Of a DNA stretch of 43,932 nucleotides, positions 17,379-28,241 are shown piece after piece (position 1 is the stretch's first letter; each line of letters begins with the position of its first letter). A model generated the notes under the pieces. That model ran no database searches. It saw nothing but the letters and a program-made list of their open reading frames with translations, and was not told the origin of the DNA. The translations under genes were made by a program, and so were the position numbers. This stretch comes from an uncultured Spartobacteria bacterium. Its GTDB lineage: Bacteria; Verrucomicrobiota; Verrucomicrobiia; Chthoniobacterales; UBA6821. The DNA lies in the NCBI GenBank assembly GCA_903847935.1, contig CAINEX010000127.1, positions 1-43,932 of the forward strand. Reading direction: 5' to 3'.

Positions 17379-17732
17379 CTACTCTCCGGATTTTTCAGGA
17401 GAGGGTGACTTTGCCCCCTTGGCTGCCTGCTGTGACTGAATCTGGGAGGCAAGGTTTTGCACAGCCTGCTGAAGATCAGTCAGAGGCACCCATCCGATCA
17501 GATTTCCCTGCTGTCCAGTCGACTTATCGGCAAAGGAGGCCGCGTTAAGAAGTCGTGCCTCCCCTGTCTTGGAGTTCCACTCCACGACCGAGTTCACCTG
17601 CTTATCAGCGATCGTGATAACAACGGAAACACAATGGAATGCCCCCTGATCTTCAACAGCCACTTTCTTTGCACAGGCTGACAGAGAGGCGCAGGCAAAA
17701 ATCGACAAGAGAACGTAACGTGAAATCTTCAT
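17379..17732 (-). CDS. Small lipoprotein of unknown function
   Basis: This 117-residue protein starts at the ATG at 17732 with MKISRYVLLSIFACASLSAC, a lipoprotein signal whose final Cys begins KKVAVEDQ; an ATG three codons earlier (17741) is equally possible. The mature part contains a short strand-rich domain (FHCVSVVITIADKQVNSVVE, then WNSKTGEARLLNAASF) and a helical stretch (LTDLQQAVQNLASQIQSQQ) before a charged tail. No family was recognised. It is probably attached to the inner or outer membrane. It stands alone on the minus strand between the HdeD-like gene and the divergent cupin gene. Confidence 0.75.
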   Translation of the reverse strand: MKISRYVLLSIFACASLSACAKKVAVEDQGAFHCVSVVITIADKQVNSVVEWNSKTGEARLLNAASFADKSTGQQGNLIGWVPLTDLQQAVQNLASQIQSQQAAKGAKSPSPEKSGE

Positions 17733-17866
17733 AAGGATCATTCATAATTCCCCATGACCAGATCTCGCAAGATTAAATCATCATATCAGCATCAACATTC
17801 ACCACAGGGGGCATTTTGAGGCTGATCATGACATCTGAGTAACTGGCAAACTTTCTTGAGGCCTTG

Positions 17867-19213
17867 ATGTCGTTGCTAAAGAGTAAGGCTATGGACACCT
17901 ATTTCTCTGAACTCGGACGAACAGTTTACGACAAGTGGAAGGCCAAAGATTTCTCCCTGACTGAATTCCCCATGATCGCGCGGATGGCCTTGGAAAAGAA
18001 GCCTCCTGCTCGACATGTCGATCTGGATCAACTCCTCCGCGAATTTCTGCTGGATGACAATCAGCCTTTCCAGACCAGCTCTGGATTTGGCCAACCCGAA
18101 TTGATCGTTTACGACTGTCCAAAATTCTACATTCAGATTCTCTTCTGGCTTGATGGGACCACGGATATCCACCAGCACAGTTTTTCAGGTGCATTCCATG
18201 TGCTTGCCGGCTCGAGCATTCATTCACGATTTGATTTTACCGATGTCAGTCCCATCACCCCCCACTTCCAACTGGGAGATCTAAAGCTGCGGGATACACA
18301 CCTTCTCGAAAAGGGCTGCACGGTCCCAATTCATTCGGGCCACGGTTTCATCCACTCGCTCTTTCACCTTGAGACCCCCTCCGTCACGGTGGTGATCCGT
18401 ACTCATTCCGATCCCGGGACGGATCCACAATTCACTTACCTGCCTCCGCATGTGGCTCTGGATCCGCTCAAACAAGACGCTCTCACCACGCGAAGAAAAC
18501 AACTCTTGGATGTGCTTGAACAAACTGAAGACGAAAACTATGCGCCTCTGATAATCAAGATGCTGAATGGATTGGATTTCGAGCGCGGCTTTTTCATTCT
18601 GCAGAACTGCGTGGCCACCCTTAGGCATCTCGGATTTTGGGAAAAGGCATTGGAAACATTTGCCCGCAAGCATGGCCAGTTGGCCTTATTGATAGCTCCG
18701 ACATTGGATGAAATCATCAGGCGGGACGGAATCACTGCACTCAGGGCCTCCTTCGAAGATGTGGAGCACCGATTCTTCCTGGCACTCCTCCTCAATGTCG
18801 GAAGCCGGACTGAAATCCTTCGGATGATTTCGGCAAAAATGAATGAGGAGGCCCTCCGGGTCATCACTCGCTGGGCCGGAGAGTTGATTCGGGTGACGGA
18901 ATCCGGAATTTGGTTGCTCGATGCCTGCTTCCCGCTGGTGTTCGGTGAGGACGATGATCCTGAACAAGAAATGGAACTTATTCTTGATGCCTTGGAACAT
19001 TTTATCTCGGGGGAAAAACCTTCGTCAAGACTCAGGAAACTTTCCAAACCAAACCTTGAATCCCTCAAAACGACGCTAAGGCACTCCAGTTGGCGGAATC
19101 TTCTTCTTTTAGAAAAATCCTCATCATCCCGGAATAAATCGGGAAAAAAGAAGGCAGAGAATAATGCAAGCCAGGTTAAAAAACTCGGACATCCTTCGCT
19201 TGTGAACGGATGA
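17867..19213 (+). CDS. Cupin-fold protein with a helical C-terminal domain
   Basis: I recognise a fold but not a family. Residues about 75-185 look like a cupin: QILFWLDGTTDIHQHSFSGA gives an HxH pair (His102, His104), FHVLAGSSIHSRFDF continues the barrel, and PIHSGHGFIHSLFHLE (His156, His159, His163) resembles the second cupin motif. This is the metal-site layout of cysteine-dioxygenase-like and other Fe(II) cupins, though the usual motif-1 Glu is absent. Residues 190-448 are helical, with a basic Ser/Lys-rich tail. The start chosen is the ATG at 17867, preceded by GAGG at 17858-17861; a TTG at 17864 and an ATG at 17891 are alternatives. An SRPBCC gene and a TauE permease gene follow closely. 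Confidence 0.75.
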   Translation: MSLLKSKAMDTYFSELGRTVYDKWKAKDFSLTEFPMIARMALEKKPPARHVDLDQLLREFLLDDNQPFQTSSGFGQPELIVYDCPKFYIQILFWLDGTTDIHQHSFSGAFHVLAGSSIHSRFDFTDVSPITPHFQLGDLKLRDTHLLEKGCTVPIHSGHGFIHSLFHLETPSVTVVIRTHSDPGTDPQFTYLPPHVALDPLKQDALTTRRKQLLDVLEQTEDENYAPLIIKMLNGLDFERGFFILQNCVATLRHLGFWEKALETFARKHGQLALLIAPTLDEIIRRDGITALRASFEDVEHRFFLALLLNVGSRTEILRMISAKMNEEALRVITRWAGELIRVTESGIWLLDACFPLVFGEDDDPEQEMELILDALEHFISGEKPSSRLRKLSKPNLESLKTTLRHSSWRNLLLLEKSSSSRNKSGKKKAENNASQVKKLGHPSLVNG

Positions 19214-19235
19214 GTTTTCGTCAAAGAATCGCGCG

Positions 19236-19925
19236 ATGATGAAAGCCTTTCGATCTCTCCTCCTGGGTGTTTTTTTTCTAATATGCTTATCCAGTCCCGC
19301 AGAAGAGTCCTTAGGAACTAATTTTTCGAGTATTCAGCAAGAGGAGCTACTCTCCGGAAAAAAGTTAAAGATCGAAGAGGAAATACCCGGCAATCCTTGG
19401 CCACGTTTCATGATCTACCAGATGGTCAACTCTACTCCAGAAAACGTCGCAGCTGTCTTCTGGAACTGTGAACTTGATCCGGAATATATCCCCAATTGCC
19501 TCTCCGTGCGGATTCTAAAACATCCCGAACCGGGTGTGATCGAGGCGGAATACACGTTGAAAATGCCATTTTTCCTGCCGAACGAGGTTTACATTTCACG
19601 TAACGAACTGACTTCCCCGGCTCCCGGGACCTACATGATCTCATGGCGCGTGGACAAAACGCGCTACGTCAAGCAATCACAAGGCAATATTCTTCTTCAT
19701 CCCGCCCATGGGGGAACGCTCATCCGCTACACCAATCTCGTGGAACCTGGCAGCAAATTCGCACGACTCCTCCGTGCTCAGGCCGGCACCCAAGTCATGG
19801 AATCTGTTGGAGCACTCGCAAGTCAGGTCGAACAGGAGCTTGCGAATTCATCAGTCCTACTGATGAAACAGGTCGAGGCACTCCGTCAATCTCAGCAAAG
19901 AGAGAGCACTGGAAAATCAGAATAG
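19236..19925 (+). CDS. Exported SRPBCC/START-like lipid-binding protein
   Basis: This 229-residue protein has a signal peptide (MMKAFRSLLLGVFFLICLSS, cleavage near SSPAEE). The mature part resembles the SRPBCC/START ligand-pocket fold: MIYQMVNSTPENVAAVFWNC, then LDPEYIPNCLSVRILKHPEP, MPFFLPNEVYISRNEL and a long C-terminal helix (ARLLRAQAGTQVMESVGALA). Such domains bind lipids or other hydrophobic ligands, and this one is probably periplasmic. The gene lies 22 nt after the cupin gene, and the TauE/SafE start comes five nt after its stop, so all three are likely one operon. The assignment to the SRPBCC superfamily is by pattern only. Confidence 0.75.
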   Translation: MMKAFRSLLLGVFFLICLSSPAEESLGTNFSSIQQEELLSGKKLKIEEEIPGNPWPRFMIYQMVNSTPENVAAVFWNCELDPEYIPNCLSVRILKHPEPGVIEAEYTLKMPFFLPNEVYISRNELTSPAPGTYMISWRVDKTRYVKQSQGNILLHPAHGGTLIRYTNLVEPGSKFARLLRAQAGTQVMESVGALASQVEQELANSSVLLMKQVEALRQSQQRESTGKSE

Positions 19926-19930
19926 TCACT

Positions 19931-20683
19931 TTGGAAGAACTTCCCCATTTCTCCAACACTGGCTGGGTCGTTGCGATTATCGCAGCCCTCTGCATCGGCT
20001 TCACGAAGGCCGGTTTCGGCGGATTCGGCGTCGTGGCCGGCCTTTTAATGGCACAGATCCTTCCCCCGAAGGAGTCCACCGGGGCGGTTCTGCCCATGCT
20101 TCTGGCCGCTGATCTGATGGCCATCTGGAGCTATCACAGGCATGTCGCTTGGAGTGATTTTTGGAAGCTTCTGCCAACGACTTTTATCGGTCTGATTTCA
20201 GGTTGGGCCCTCATGAGTAGAATCCCGGGAGCCTCTTTCGGGCATGTCCTTGGCTGGATGATCCTGGGCATGATGGGACTGGTTATCTGGCAGCGATTCG
20301 ACCAACGGATTCTCTCCCGAGTAATCCACCACCCGACGCTCGTCTCAATTTCCGGGTTTCTAGCCGGGATCACCACGATGATGGCGAACGCCGGGGGCCC
20401 GGCCATGAGCTTCTACCTGCTGGGAAAACGCTTTGACAAGATGGCTTTTGTCGGCACCTGCGCCTGGTTTTTCTTTGTCACCAACATGACCAAGATTCCC
20501 CTGAGTTGGAGCCTCGGCTTGATTTCCAAAAACTCCCTCCATCTCAATTTCGTTCTTATTCCCGCTGTTGCCTTGGGAATGATCACGGGAAGGATGATGC
20601 TTGGCAGGATTCCCCAACAACCCTTTGAGTGGCTGGTCATCGTGATGGCCACGGGTTCTGCAATCAAACTGATTGTTGGTTAA
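19931..20683 (+). CDS. TauE/SafE-family sulfite/anion permease
   Basis: This 250-residue polytopic inner-membrane protein belongs to the TauE/SafE family, whose members export sulfite, sulfoacetate or related anions. The first conserved motif is ALCIGFTKAGFGGFGVVAG and the second, in the middle, is LAGITTMMANAGGPAMSFYL, the usual paired signatures of the family. Seven to eight hydrophobic helices are visible. The open frame continues upstream inside the SRPBCC gene, but that part is just a shadow; I took the TTG at 19931, five nt after the SRPBCC stop, as the start. No ATG lies close, so the start is uncertain. Confidence 0.88.
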   Translation: MEELPHFSNTGWVVAIIAALCIGFTKAGFGGFGVVAGLLMAQILPPKESTGAVLPMLLAADLMAIWSYHRHVAWSDFWKLLPTTFIGLISGWALMSRIPGASFGHVLGWMILGMMGLVIWQRFDQRILSRVIHHPTLVSISGFLAGITTMMANAGGPAMSFYLLGKRFDKMAFVGTCAWFFFVTNMTKIPLSWSLGLISKNSLHLNFVLIPAVALGMITGRMMLGRIPQQPFEWLVIVMATGSAIKLIVG

Positions 20684-20777
20684 CCCTACCCCCTTGATGA
20701 TCGGGAGAATGGAGGGCAGTGCACTCCTCAACCCCGTCCCTCATGGTTTGATAAGAGAAAACTGATAAGTTTACGAT

Positions 20778-20805
20778 TTCACACTGGATCCCAAGGAGTT
20801 ATCTT
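20778..20805 (+). promoter_or_regulatory. Putative promoter of dnaG-rpoD
   Basis: TTCACA (20778-20783), a 16-nt spacer and TATCTT (20800-20805) lie six bases before the dnaG ATG. This gives another candidate leaderless start. An AAGGAG (20793-20798) also lies in the spacer, so a longer transcript from an upstream promoter could use it as a ribosome-binding site. Confidence 0.4.
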
Positions 20806-20811
20806 AAACAT

Positions 20812-22622
20812 ATGTCCCGTATCGCCGAAGAGAGCATCCAGCGTGTCGCCGATGCTAGCGACATTGTTGAGATCATCGGAAGCTATTTCCCGCTCAAGCG
20901 TGCCGGAACCAGTTACAGGGCCATCTGCCCCTTTCATAAGGAGAAAAGCCCCTCATTTCATGTAAATCCGTCCAGGCAGACTTTCCACTGCTTTGGATGC
21001 GGGGCCGGAGGTGGAGTCTTCCGATTTTTAATGGATTACGAGCACCTTGATTTTCCAAGTGCAGTGCGAAAACTTGCCCAGAGATCCGGCATCCAGCTCG
21101 CGGAGGATAATGATCCCAAGGAGCGCTCCCGGCGCGATCAGCGAAGTCGCCTGTTGGAACTTCACCGAGAGGCCTCGGCATGGTTTCACCTTAACCTCCT
21201 TCGATCCAAGGCTGCCGATCACGCCCGTGCCTACCTCAAAAACAGGGGGCTCACCAAGGAGATAACCGTTGGATGGCAGATCGGTTATGCTCCCGCCGGA
21301 TGGGATACCTTCCGCAACTGGGCCCTGAGTGCGGGATTTACGCGTGAAGAGCTTCTCTTGGGGGGAATGATGACGGCAAAAGAGAGTGACTCGCAGGGGG
21401 GCTATGATCGTTTCAGGGACAGGCTCATGTTTCCCATTCGCAATGACTACGGTGACGTGATCGGCTTCAGTGGACGCATCCTGAATGACTCGCAGCGGGA
21501 AGCTAAATATGTCAATTCCCCTGAGACTCCAATATTCTCTAAGGGCAAAGTGCTTTTTGGACTCGATAAAAGTAAACGATCCTTGATTGATTCTGGACAG
21601 GCAGTGGTTTTGGAAGGGCAAATCGACCTGATTTCTGCATTCGAGAACGGAGTTACAAACGGAGTGGCACCCCAGGGGACTGCTTTTACAAACGATCAGG
21701 CCAGATTGCTCAAGAGATTCGTCGATAGGGTCATCCTTTGTTTTGATTCCGATACTGCGGGTCAGAATGCAGTCGAGCGATCACTTCCAGCACTTCTTTC
21801 TGCAGGAATCGAAGTCCGTGTGGCAAGGCTTCCCAAGGGGGAGGATCCCGATTCCCTCATACGGACTCAGGGAGTGGTGATTTTTCAAAAACACATTCAA
21901 GAGGCAAGGGACTTTTTTGATCACACCATTGAAACAGAAATACGGACATCTAATGAGCCGCTGACCCCGCGAGAACGCGCCATTTTGGCACGCCGTCTAG
22001 GGGGGTACCTGGCACTCCTTCCGGACACGGCCCTTCGAGAGACGACGACTGCACATGTCGCCTCAAGGCTAGGTCTTTCCATCACCTCACTTCTGGAGAG
22101 CGGCACCAAGAATCCCATAACTCTCCAGGCAGAAATGGAGACAGAGGAAGCCTCCACTGCCTATAGAGAAGGACTTCGACCATCAGCTTCCACCGAACTG
22201 ATTTGCCGACTAGCAATCCTATCATCCGAGGTGAGGTCATGGTTGGCCATTCAGAGGGATTTTAAACCGACAGAACTGGATCCCGAACTCTCTTTATTGG
22301 AGGAGTTGACTTCCCATTTTGGGGAATCGGAGAGTTTTTCAACGGCAATATTTTTGCCACGACTCCCGGCACACCTCGAGTCATTGGTTAGCAGTTGGGT
22401 ACTGGAGACCTTACCCCCAGATCCGCTAAAAACTGTCCAGGATGCATTCAGGGGTTTACGTTTAACATGCCTTAAGAAACAACAGGCCACGATTGCCCTT
22501 GAACTGAGAAAACAAGGGCTTCCCGTGGAAAAAATGGCATCCATCCAGAAAGAGATCCTTGACCTGCAGGAGAAGATCAACGATCTTTCCGCCCCTGCGC
22601 AACAGGCTCCAACCTCGCTCCG

Positions 22623-22626
<4 letters not shown>
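20812..22626 (+). CDS. dnaG: DNA primase
   Basis: This 604-residue enzyme makes RNA primers for replication. The N-terminal zinc-binding domain has the CHC2 set Cys39, His42, Cys60 and Cys63 ([14 protein letters not shown] and [13 protein letters not shown]). The catalytic core includes [20 protein letters not shown] and the TOPRIM motifs [13 protein letters not shown] and [14 protein letters not shown], whose acidic residues bind metal. In TOPRIM the usual EGYMD is EGQID. The C-terminal 160 residues form the variable helicase-interaction domain. It is translationally coupled to rpoD by a TTGA overlap, a reduced version of the rpsU-dnaG-rpoD operon without rpsU. Confidence 0.97.
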
Positions 22627-24650
<2,024 letters not shown>

Positions 24651-24747
24651 AGGGCCGGATTGCTCACTGGAACGGCTGGTGACTTGGGGTTCTGGGGAGA
24701 TTTTTTCCTGCAACTTTCAAGATCTTGAGGTGTTACATCAAGCGACC

Positions 24748-25137
24748 ATGCAGCTCCACAAACGCACTCCCGCCGATCATGAGGAAAATGATCCCGTTTG
24801 GGAATTGCTAGATCGGGGTAAGAAATCCAGCCAACCTGAAGCAGGACCTTGGTTTGCTGCCCGGACAACGGCCAAAGCAAAAATTTCTCGCCAATCGTCC
24901 GGCTTAATTCGTGACGTTTTCTCGCTGATCATCGGATCAGCTCACACCGGTCGCCCTGGTCACTTTTTAAGACTTGGAGCATTGGGTGTCATGACCTCCG
25001 TCGCCTTGATGGCCCTCTATCCAGTCCTCTCTACGAATCCTTCATTGAAGGATGAGACCACACAATCCTCTTCCCATTTTGTTTCTTCGGAAGACGACTT
25101 TCAGGAGCACATGGAACTTCTGACTTCAGCTGATTAA
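24748..25137 (+). CDS. Small single-pass membrane protein downstream of rpoD
   Basis: The ATG at 24748 gives a 129-residue protein; longer in-frame extensions overlap rpoD and are unlikely. It starts with a short acidic-polar region containing NDPVWELLDRGKK and GPWFAARTTAKAKISRQ, followed by one hydrophobic helix (FLRLGALGVMTSVALMALYP) and a polar C-terminal tail ending in acidic residues. This 'DPxWxLLD ... FxARxV' then single-helix layout is reminiscent of small proteins encoded after sigma-factor genes in Verrucomicrobiota, possibly membrane anchors or anti-sigma-like partners. That link is from memory and unproven. It begins 97 nt after the rpoD stop, with no clear terminator between. Confidence 0.72.
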   Translation: MQLHKRTPADHEENDPVWELLDRGKKSSQPEAGPWFAARTTAKAKISRQSSGLIRDVFSLIIGSAHTGRPGHFLRLGALGVMTSVALMALYPVLSTNPSLKDETTQSSSHFVSSEDDFQEHMELLTSAD

Positions 25138-25148
25138 TCTGCACTTTT

Positions 25149-25174
25149 TTTCAAGGTGTTAAGCCACCTTGAAA
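25149..25174. repeat. Perfect 10-bp inverted repeat between convergent genes
   Basis: TTTCAAGGTG (25149-25158) and CACCTTGAAA (25165-25174) pair perfectly around a six-base loop. A T-run precedes the stem on the plus strand, so neither strand has the stem-then-U layout of a standard intrinsic terminator. It lies between the small membrane protein and the convergent L,D-transpeptidase and may still act as an RNA 3' end structure. Confidence 0.6.
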
Positions 25175-25232
25175 GGCCGGTGTCAGGGTGCTGAAATGAT
25201 GGGCTCTTTGGCTTTTCAGCCTATTCTTACCA

Positions 25233-25829
25233 CTATTCGACCACCGATACGGGAGTCTGTAGCGACACGTATCGGTAGATGATCTCAGCCATATCGATCG
25301 GAAGACGGATGCATCCATGCGAAGCGGGGTATCCGGGAAGGATCCCCGCGTGCAGTCCAACACCTTCCGGAGTGATCCTCATGAAATATCGCATCGGTGC
25401 CCCCCGAAAATGGGTGCCACTGGGTGCCGACTCAATCCTGCTGCTGACGCCGGAACGAATCGTATGTCCAACACGATCGACAAACTCTCCATAGAGAGAG
25501 GAGTAATGATCCTTATCCTTTTCAAGGATCGTGAACTCTCCGGTGGGTGTCCATCCATGTCGTCTTCCCGAGGAGATCGGGGTATCGATGGCAATTTGGC
25601 TTCCAGCCATGAGATAGGCACGTTGCTTGGTAAGGGAAACTACCAATCTGAACGTTTCGGGTGTTCCCTTGGCAAGCGCACCGGGAAACACCTTCCCTGG
25701 AATCTGGGCCCCGATCACCTGAGATGCGGGCTTCATGACACTATTCTCACGGGATGAAGGAACGACCGCAAAGGCACTCGCCATGGGAAACATCAAAACC
25801 GTCATGAAAAGGCGTGCAGCTTGCTTCAT
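25233..25829 (-). CDS. Periplasmic L,D-transpeptidase (YkuD family), active form
   Basis: This 198-residue protein starts at the ATG at 25829 with a signal peptide (MKQAARLFMTVLMFPMASAF). An in-frame TTG at 25862 and an ATG at 25850 would extend it, but CAGGAC just upstream of 25829 favours this start. The YkuD domain runs from LVVSLTKQRAYLMAGSQIAI to the end. It has GTHFRGAPMRYFMRI and then the catalytic PASHGCIRLPIDMAEIIYRY, with Cys as the nucleophile. It should crosslink peptidoglycan stem peptides or attach proteins to them. It is monocistronic and convergent with the small membrane protein gene, and it is the second clearly active L,D-transpeptidase of the window. Confidence 0.93.
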   Translation of the reverse strand: MKQAARLFMTVLMFPMASAFAVVPSSRENSVMKPASQVIGAQIPGKVFPGALAKGTPETFRLVVSLTKQRAYLMAGSQIAIDTPISSGRRHGWTPTGEFTILEKDKDHYSSLYGEFVDRVGHTIRSGVSSRIESAPSGTHFRGAPMRYFMRITPEGVGLHAGILPGYPASHGCIRLPIDMAEIIYRYVSLQTPVSVVE

Positions 25830-25979
25830 CTTGTCCTGTAACATTATCATCGTTGCGGTCAAGCTAGGAAGTTAACATCCGTAGGTTTTGAAAAGACCTT
25901 GGGAGACAGATTCATCAGCACAGACCTAAAATAACAGAAAAGCTTCATCCTGAATCCTTGTTTTACAGGATAACGCCAG

Positions 25980-27071
25980 ATGATTGAACACCTCTACATT
26001 CACATTCCCTTCTGTCCGAATATCTGTCCCTACTGCGCATTTTACAAAGAATCAGCAGGAAGGGAGCGGGTGGAGGCCTTTTTGGATGCTCTGCTCAAGG
26101 AGTCAGAACAATGGGCTCAGAGAGTAAGACCCCGCACAATTTTCTTTGGTGGAGGGACACCAAGCGCCCTCTCAGTTCCTCAGTTTGATAAATTGCTAGC
26201 CGGACTTCACGCTAGGTTGGATCTCGGCAAACTGGAGGAATGGACGATCGAAATGAACCCGGCCACGGTCTCACCCGAGAAGGCCCGACTTCTACGCGAT
26301 GCCGGGATCAACAGGGTCAGCATGGGCGTTCAATCCTGGGATAATGAGATTCTGAAGACGCTTGGCCGCACTCATGATGCGGCCAAGGCCATGGAATCGT
26401 TCGGGATTCTGAGAGAGGCAGGCTTCGACAATCTTTCCATCGACCTGATTTTCGGGGTTCCGGGACAATCGCTCCGGTCATGGCAATCCAGCCTTGAGCA
26501 GAGCCTTCGCCTGGCTCCCGAGCATCTCTCTGCCTACGGACTCACCTACGAGGAGGACACCGATTTTTTTAAGAGATTGGGTCGCGGTGAAATGACTCCC
26601 AATGAAGGGTTGGAGGCAGATCAGTTCGAACTGACACATGAATTATTGGGATATTCAGGATACAGGCAGTATGAGATATCCAACTATGCTCTTGAAGGAA
26701 GGGATTCCATTCATAATACAGCATATTGGGAGGGCACCGACTACCTTGGACTAGGCCCGAGTGCTTTCTCGACCGTAGGGTCAAAACGCTGGCGAAACAT
26801 CAGAGACACCGGGATTTATAGTGAAACCACGCTCCATGGGAAAACAGCAGTCGATTTTGAAGAGGAAGTCACCGAGAGCTTGAAGTCTTCGGAGCGCTTG
26901 GCATTCGGCATGAGAACACTTCGAGGTATTTCCATCCAGGATGCGGGACCTTGGGAATCCCCATTGAGGGAGGCTCTCGATAACGGCCTTGTGGAGATTT
27001 CCTCCGAGCGCTGGGTCCTTACGCAGAAAGGGCGGCTTCTCGCTGACAACGTAGCGGAAATCTTCGTGTGA
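25980..27071 (+). CDS. hemW: HemW-like radical SAM heme chaperone
   Basis: This 363-residue radical SAM protein belongs to the HemN/HemW group. The iron-sulfur cluster motif is HIPFCPNICPYCAFYK, with Cys12, Cys16 and Cys19. The SAM-binding GGGTPS (FFGGGTPSALS), EMNPATVSPEKA and RVSMGVQSWDNEIL follow. The C-terminal HemN domain ends GLVEISSERWVLTQKGRLL. The short N-terminus, without the extended region of HemN, favours HemW (heme chaperone) over oxygen-independent coproporphyrinogen oxidase, but both names occur for this family. The stop codon overlaps the GTG start of the next gene (GTGA), so the two are coupled; cydAB, which need heme, come next. Confidence 0.88.
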   Translation: MIEHLYIHIPFCPNICPYCAFYKESAGRERVEAFLDALLKESEQWAQRVRPRTIFFGGGTPSALSVPQFDKLLAGLHARLDLGKLEEWTIEMNPATVSPEKARLLRDAGINRVSMGVQSWDNEILKTLGRTHDAAKAMESFGILREAGFDNLSIDLIFGVPGQSLRSWQSSLEQSLRLAPEHLSAYGLTYEEDTDFFKRLGRGEMTPNEGLEADQFELTHELLGYSGYRQYEISNYALEGRDSIHNTAYWEGTDYLGLGPSAFSTVGSKRWRNIRDTGIYSETTLHGKTAVDFEEEVTESLKSSERLAFGMRTLRGISIQDAGPWESPLREALDNGLVEISSERWVLTQKGRLLADNVAEIFV

Positions 27072-28192
27072 TCAGATACGACCTGATCGTTGTGGGAGGA
27101 GGTCCGGCAGGAAGCACCTGCGCGGCACTCTGTGCACAGCAAGGTGGTCGGATCCTGATCCTTGAAGCTGCAAGGTTCCCCAGGGACAAAGTCTGCGGGG
27201 ATTGTCTCAATCCCGCCGTCTGGCCGATTCTTGACCGTCTCGGCCTCTCTTCAGCAGTTCGTTGCCTTCCATCGACAATTCCCAGCATCATCCGCTTTTC
27301 GGTCTCCGGACATCCGGAACTCGAGATTCCTATCCAGAGCGATAGAGATCCGTCATTATCTCTCGAGGAGAGGATCATACGGCGTCGCGATTTCGATGCT
27401 TTGCTCGCCGCACGTGCCTGCGAACTCGGTGCAGGATTCAGGGATAACTCTCCGGTTACTAACCTTCGTCGCTACTCAGGAATCTGGGAGATCACCCTTG
27501 CCTCCGGAGAGAAATACCATGCACCCCGCATTATCGGCGCGGATGGACGCAACTCTGTCATTGCCAGACTTCAACATCGCTATCCCCCAAAGCCAAGAGA
27601 TGCCAGGATCGGCATCCAAGCACATATCCCCCACCCTTCGGGCTATGATGGATCTCTTGCCATGCGGATTTATCGGAATGGTTACGGAGGCTTGGCGGAC
27701 CTCGGTTCAGGCATGGCCAATCTCTGCCTTGTCGCCAACAAAGACTCCATGAGGGAACTACGCCTGGAGGCGGAGCGTTACTATGGGATCAGCACCCCCG
27801 TCGTCTGGCGGAGCATCACCCCAATCTCAAGAGGCCAAGCCAAGGAGCCTGCACGTGATGGGATTTATCTTTGCGGAGACGCTGCCCGTGTCGTGGAACC
27901 ATTCACCGGAGAGGGAATTTCTTTCGCTCTCAGAAGCGGAGCACTGCTTGCGGATATTCTGTGCACTTCGGGAGGGCTCACTTCTCCTCCCTCATCGCTT
28001 CAGGATAGGTCCTACCGACTTGCACATGCTCAACTCTATGGTCGAAACCTCTGGATCAACAGGTTGACACGCTTCCTCTCCGAACATCCCCGTATCGCCC
28101 ATCTGACAGCTCCCCTGTTGTTACGACATCCCTCCTTACTTTCATTTCTGACTAAGAAAGTCCTCAACCCAAAAAACTCGGATGTGGAATGA
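27068..28192 (+). CDS. Geranylgeranyl-reductase-like FAD-dependent oxidoreductase
   Basis: This 374-residue flavoprotein has an N-terminal FAD-binding Rossmann motif (DLIVVGGGPAGSTCAALCAQ) and the family's second motif with two cysteines (RDKVCGDCLNPAVWPIL). The C-terminal FAD segment is YLCGDAARVVEPFTGEGISF. These features place it in the geranylgeranyl reductase/ChlP-like subfamily, which reduces isoprenoid chains; the true substrate could be an isoprenoid quinone or another lipid. The GTG start at 27068 overlaps the hemW stop and no better start is present. The hemW-oxidoreductase-cydAB order suggests a respiratory membrane context. Confidence 0.85.
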   Translation: MIRYDLIVVGGGPAGSTCAALCAQQGGRILILEAARFPRDKVCGDCLNPAVWPILDRLGLSSAVRCLPSTIPSIIRFSVSGHPELEIPIQSDRDPSLSLEERIIRRRDFDALLAARACELGAGFRDNSPVTNLRRYSGIWEITLASGEKYHAPRIIGADGRNSVIARLQHRYPPKPRDARIGIQAHIPHPSGYDGSLAMRIYRNGYGGLADLGSGMANLCLVANKDSMRELRLEAERYYGISTPVVWRSITPISRGQAKEPARDGIYLCGDAARVVEPFTGEGISFALRSGALLADILCTSGGLTSPPSSLQDRSYRLAHAQLYGRNLWINRLTRFLSEHPRIAHLTAPLLLRHPSLLSFLTKKVLNPKNSDVE

Positions 28193-28230
28193 ACGAAATC
28201 CATTGAATTCAACTTGGTTACCAACTTTTA

Positions 28231-28236
28231 TCTAAT
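28231..28236 (+). promoter_or_regulatory. -10-like box immediately before cydA
   Basis: TCTAAT matches the -10 consensus at five of six positions and ends five bases before the cydA ATG. No clear -35 box lies at the right distance. It fits the leaderless pattern seen at several other genes here. Confidence 0.3.
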
Positions 28237-28241
28237 TCGCC

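Noticed and set aside
18538-19224. A 228-codon minus-strand frame inside the cupin-like gene
   Set aside because: Its product is rich in Ser and Arg without domain features and lacks a start context; the plus-strand gene has better organisation and fits the operon.
19643-19930. A longer N-terminus for the TauE/SafE protein
   Set aside because: This part overlaps the SRPBCC gene in another frame and has no membrane or family signature; the conserved part begins just after that gene's stop.
21028-21621. A 197-codon minus-strand frame inside dnaG
   Set aside because: dnaG is certain from its zinc and TOPRIM motifs, and the antisense frame has no recognisable content.
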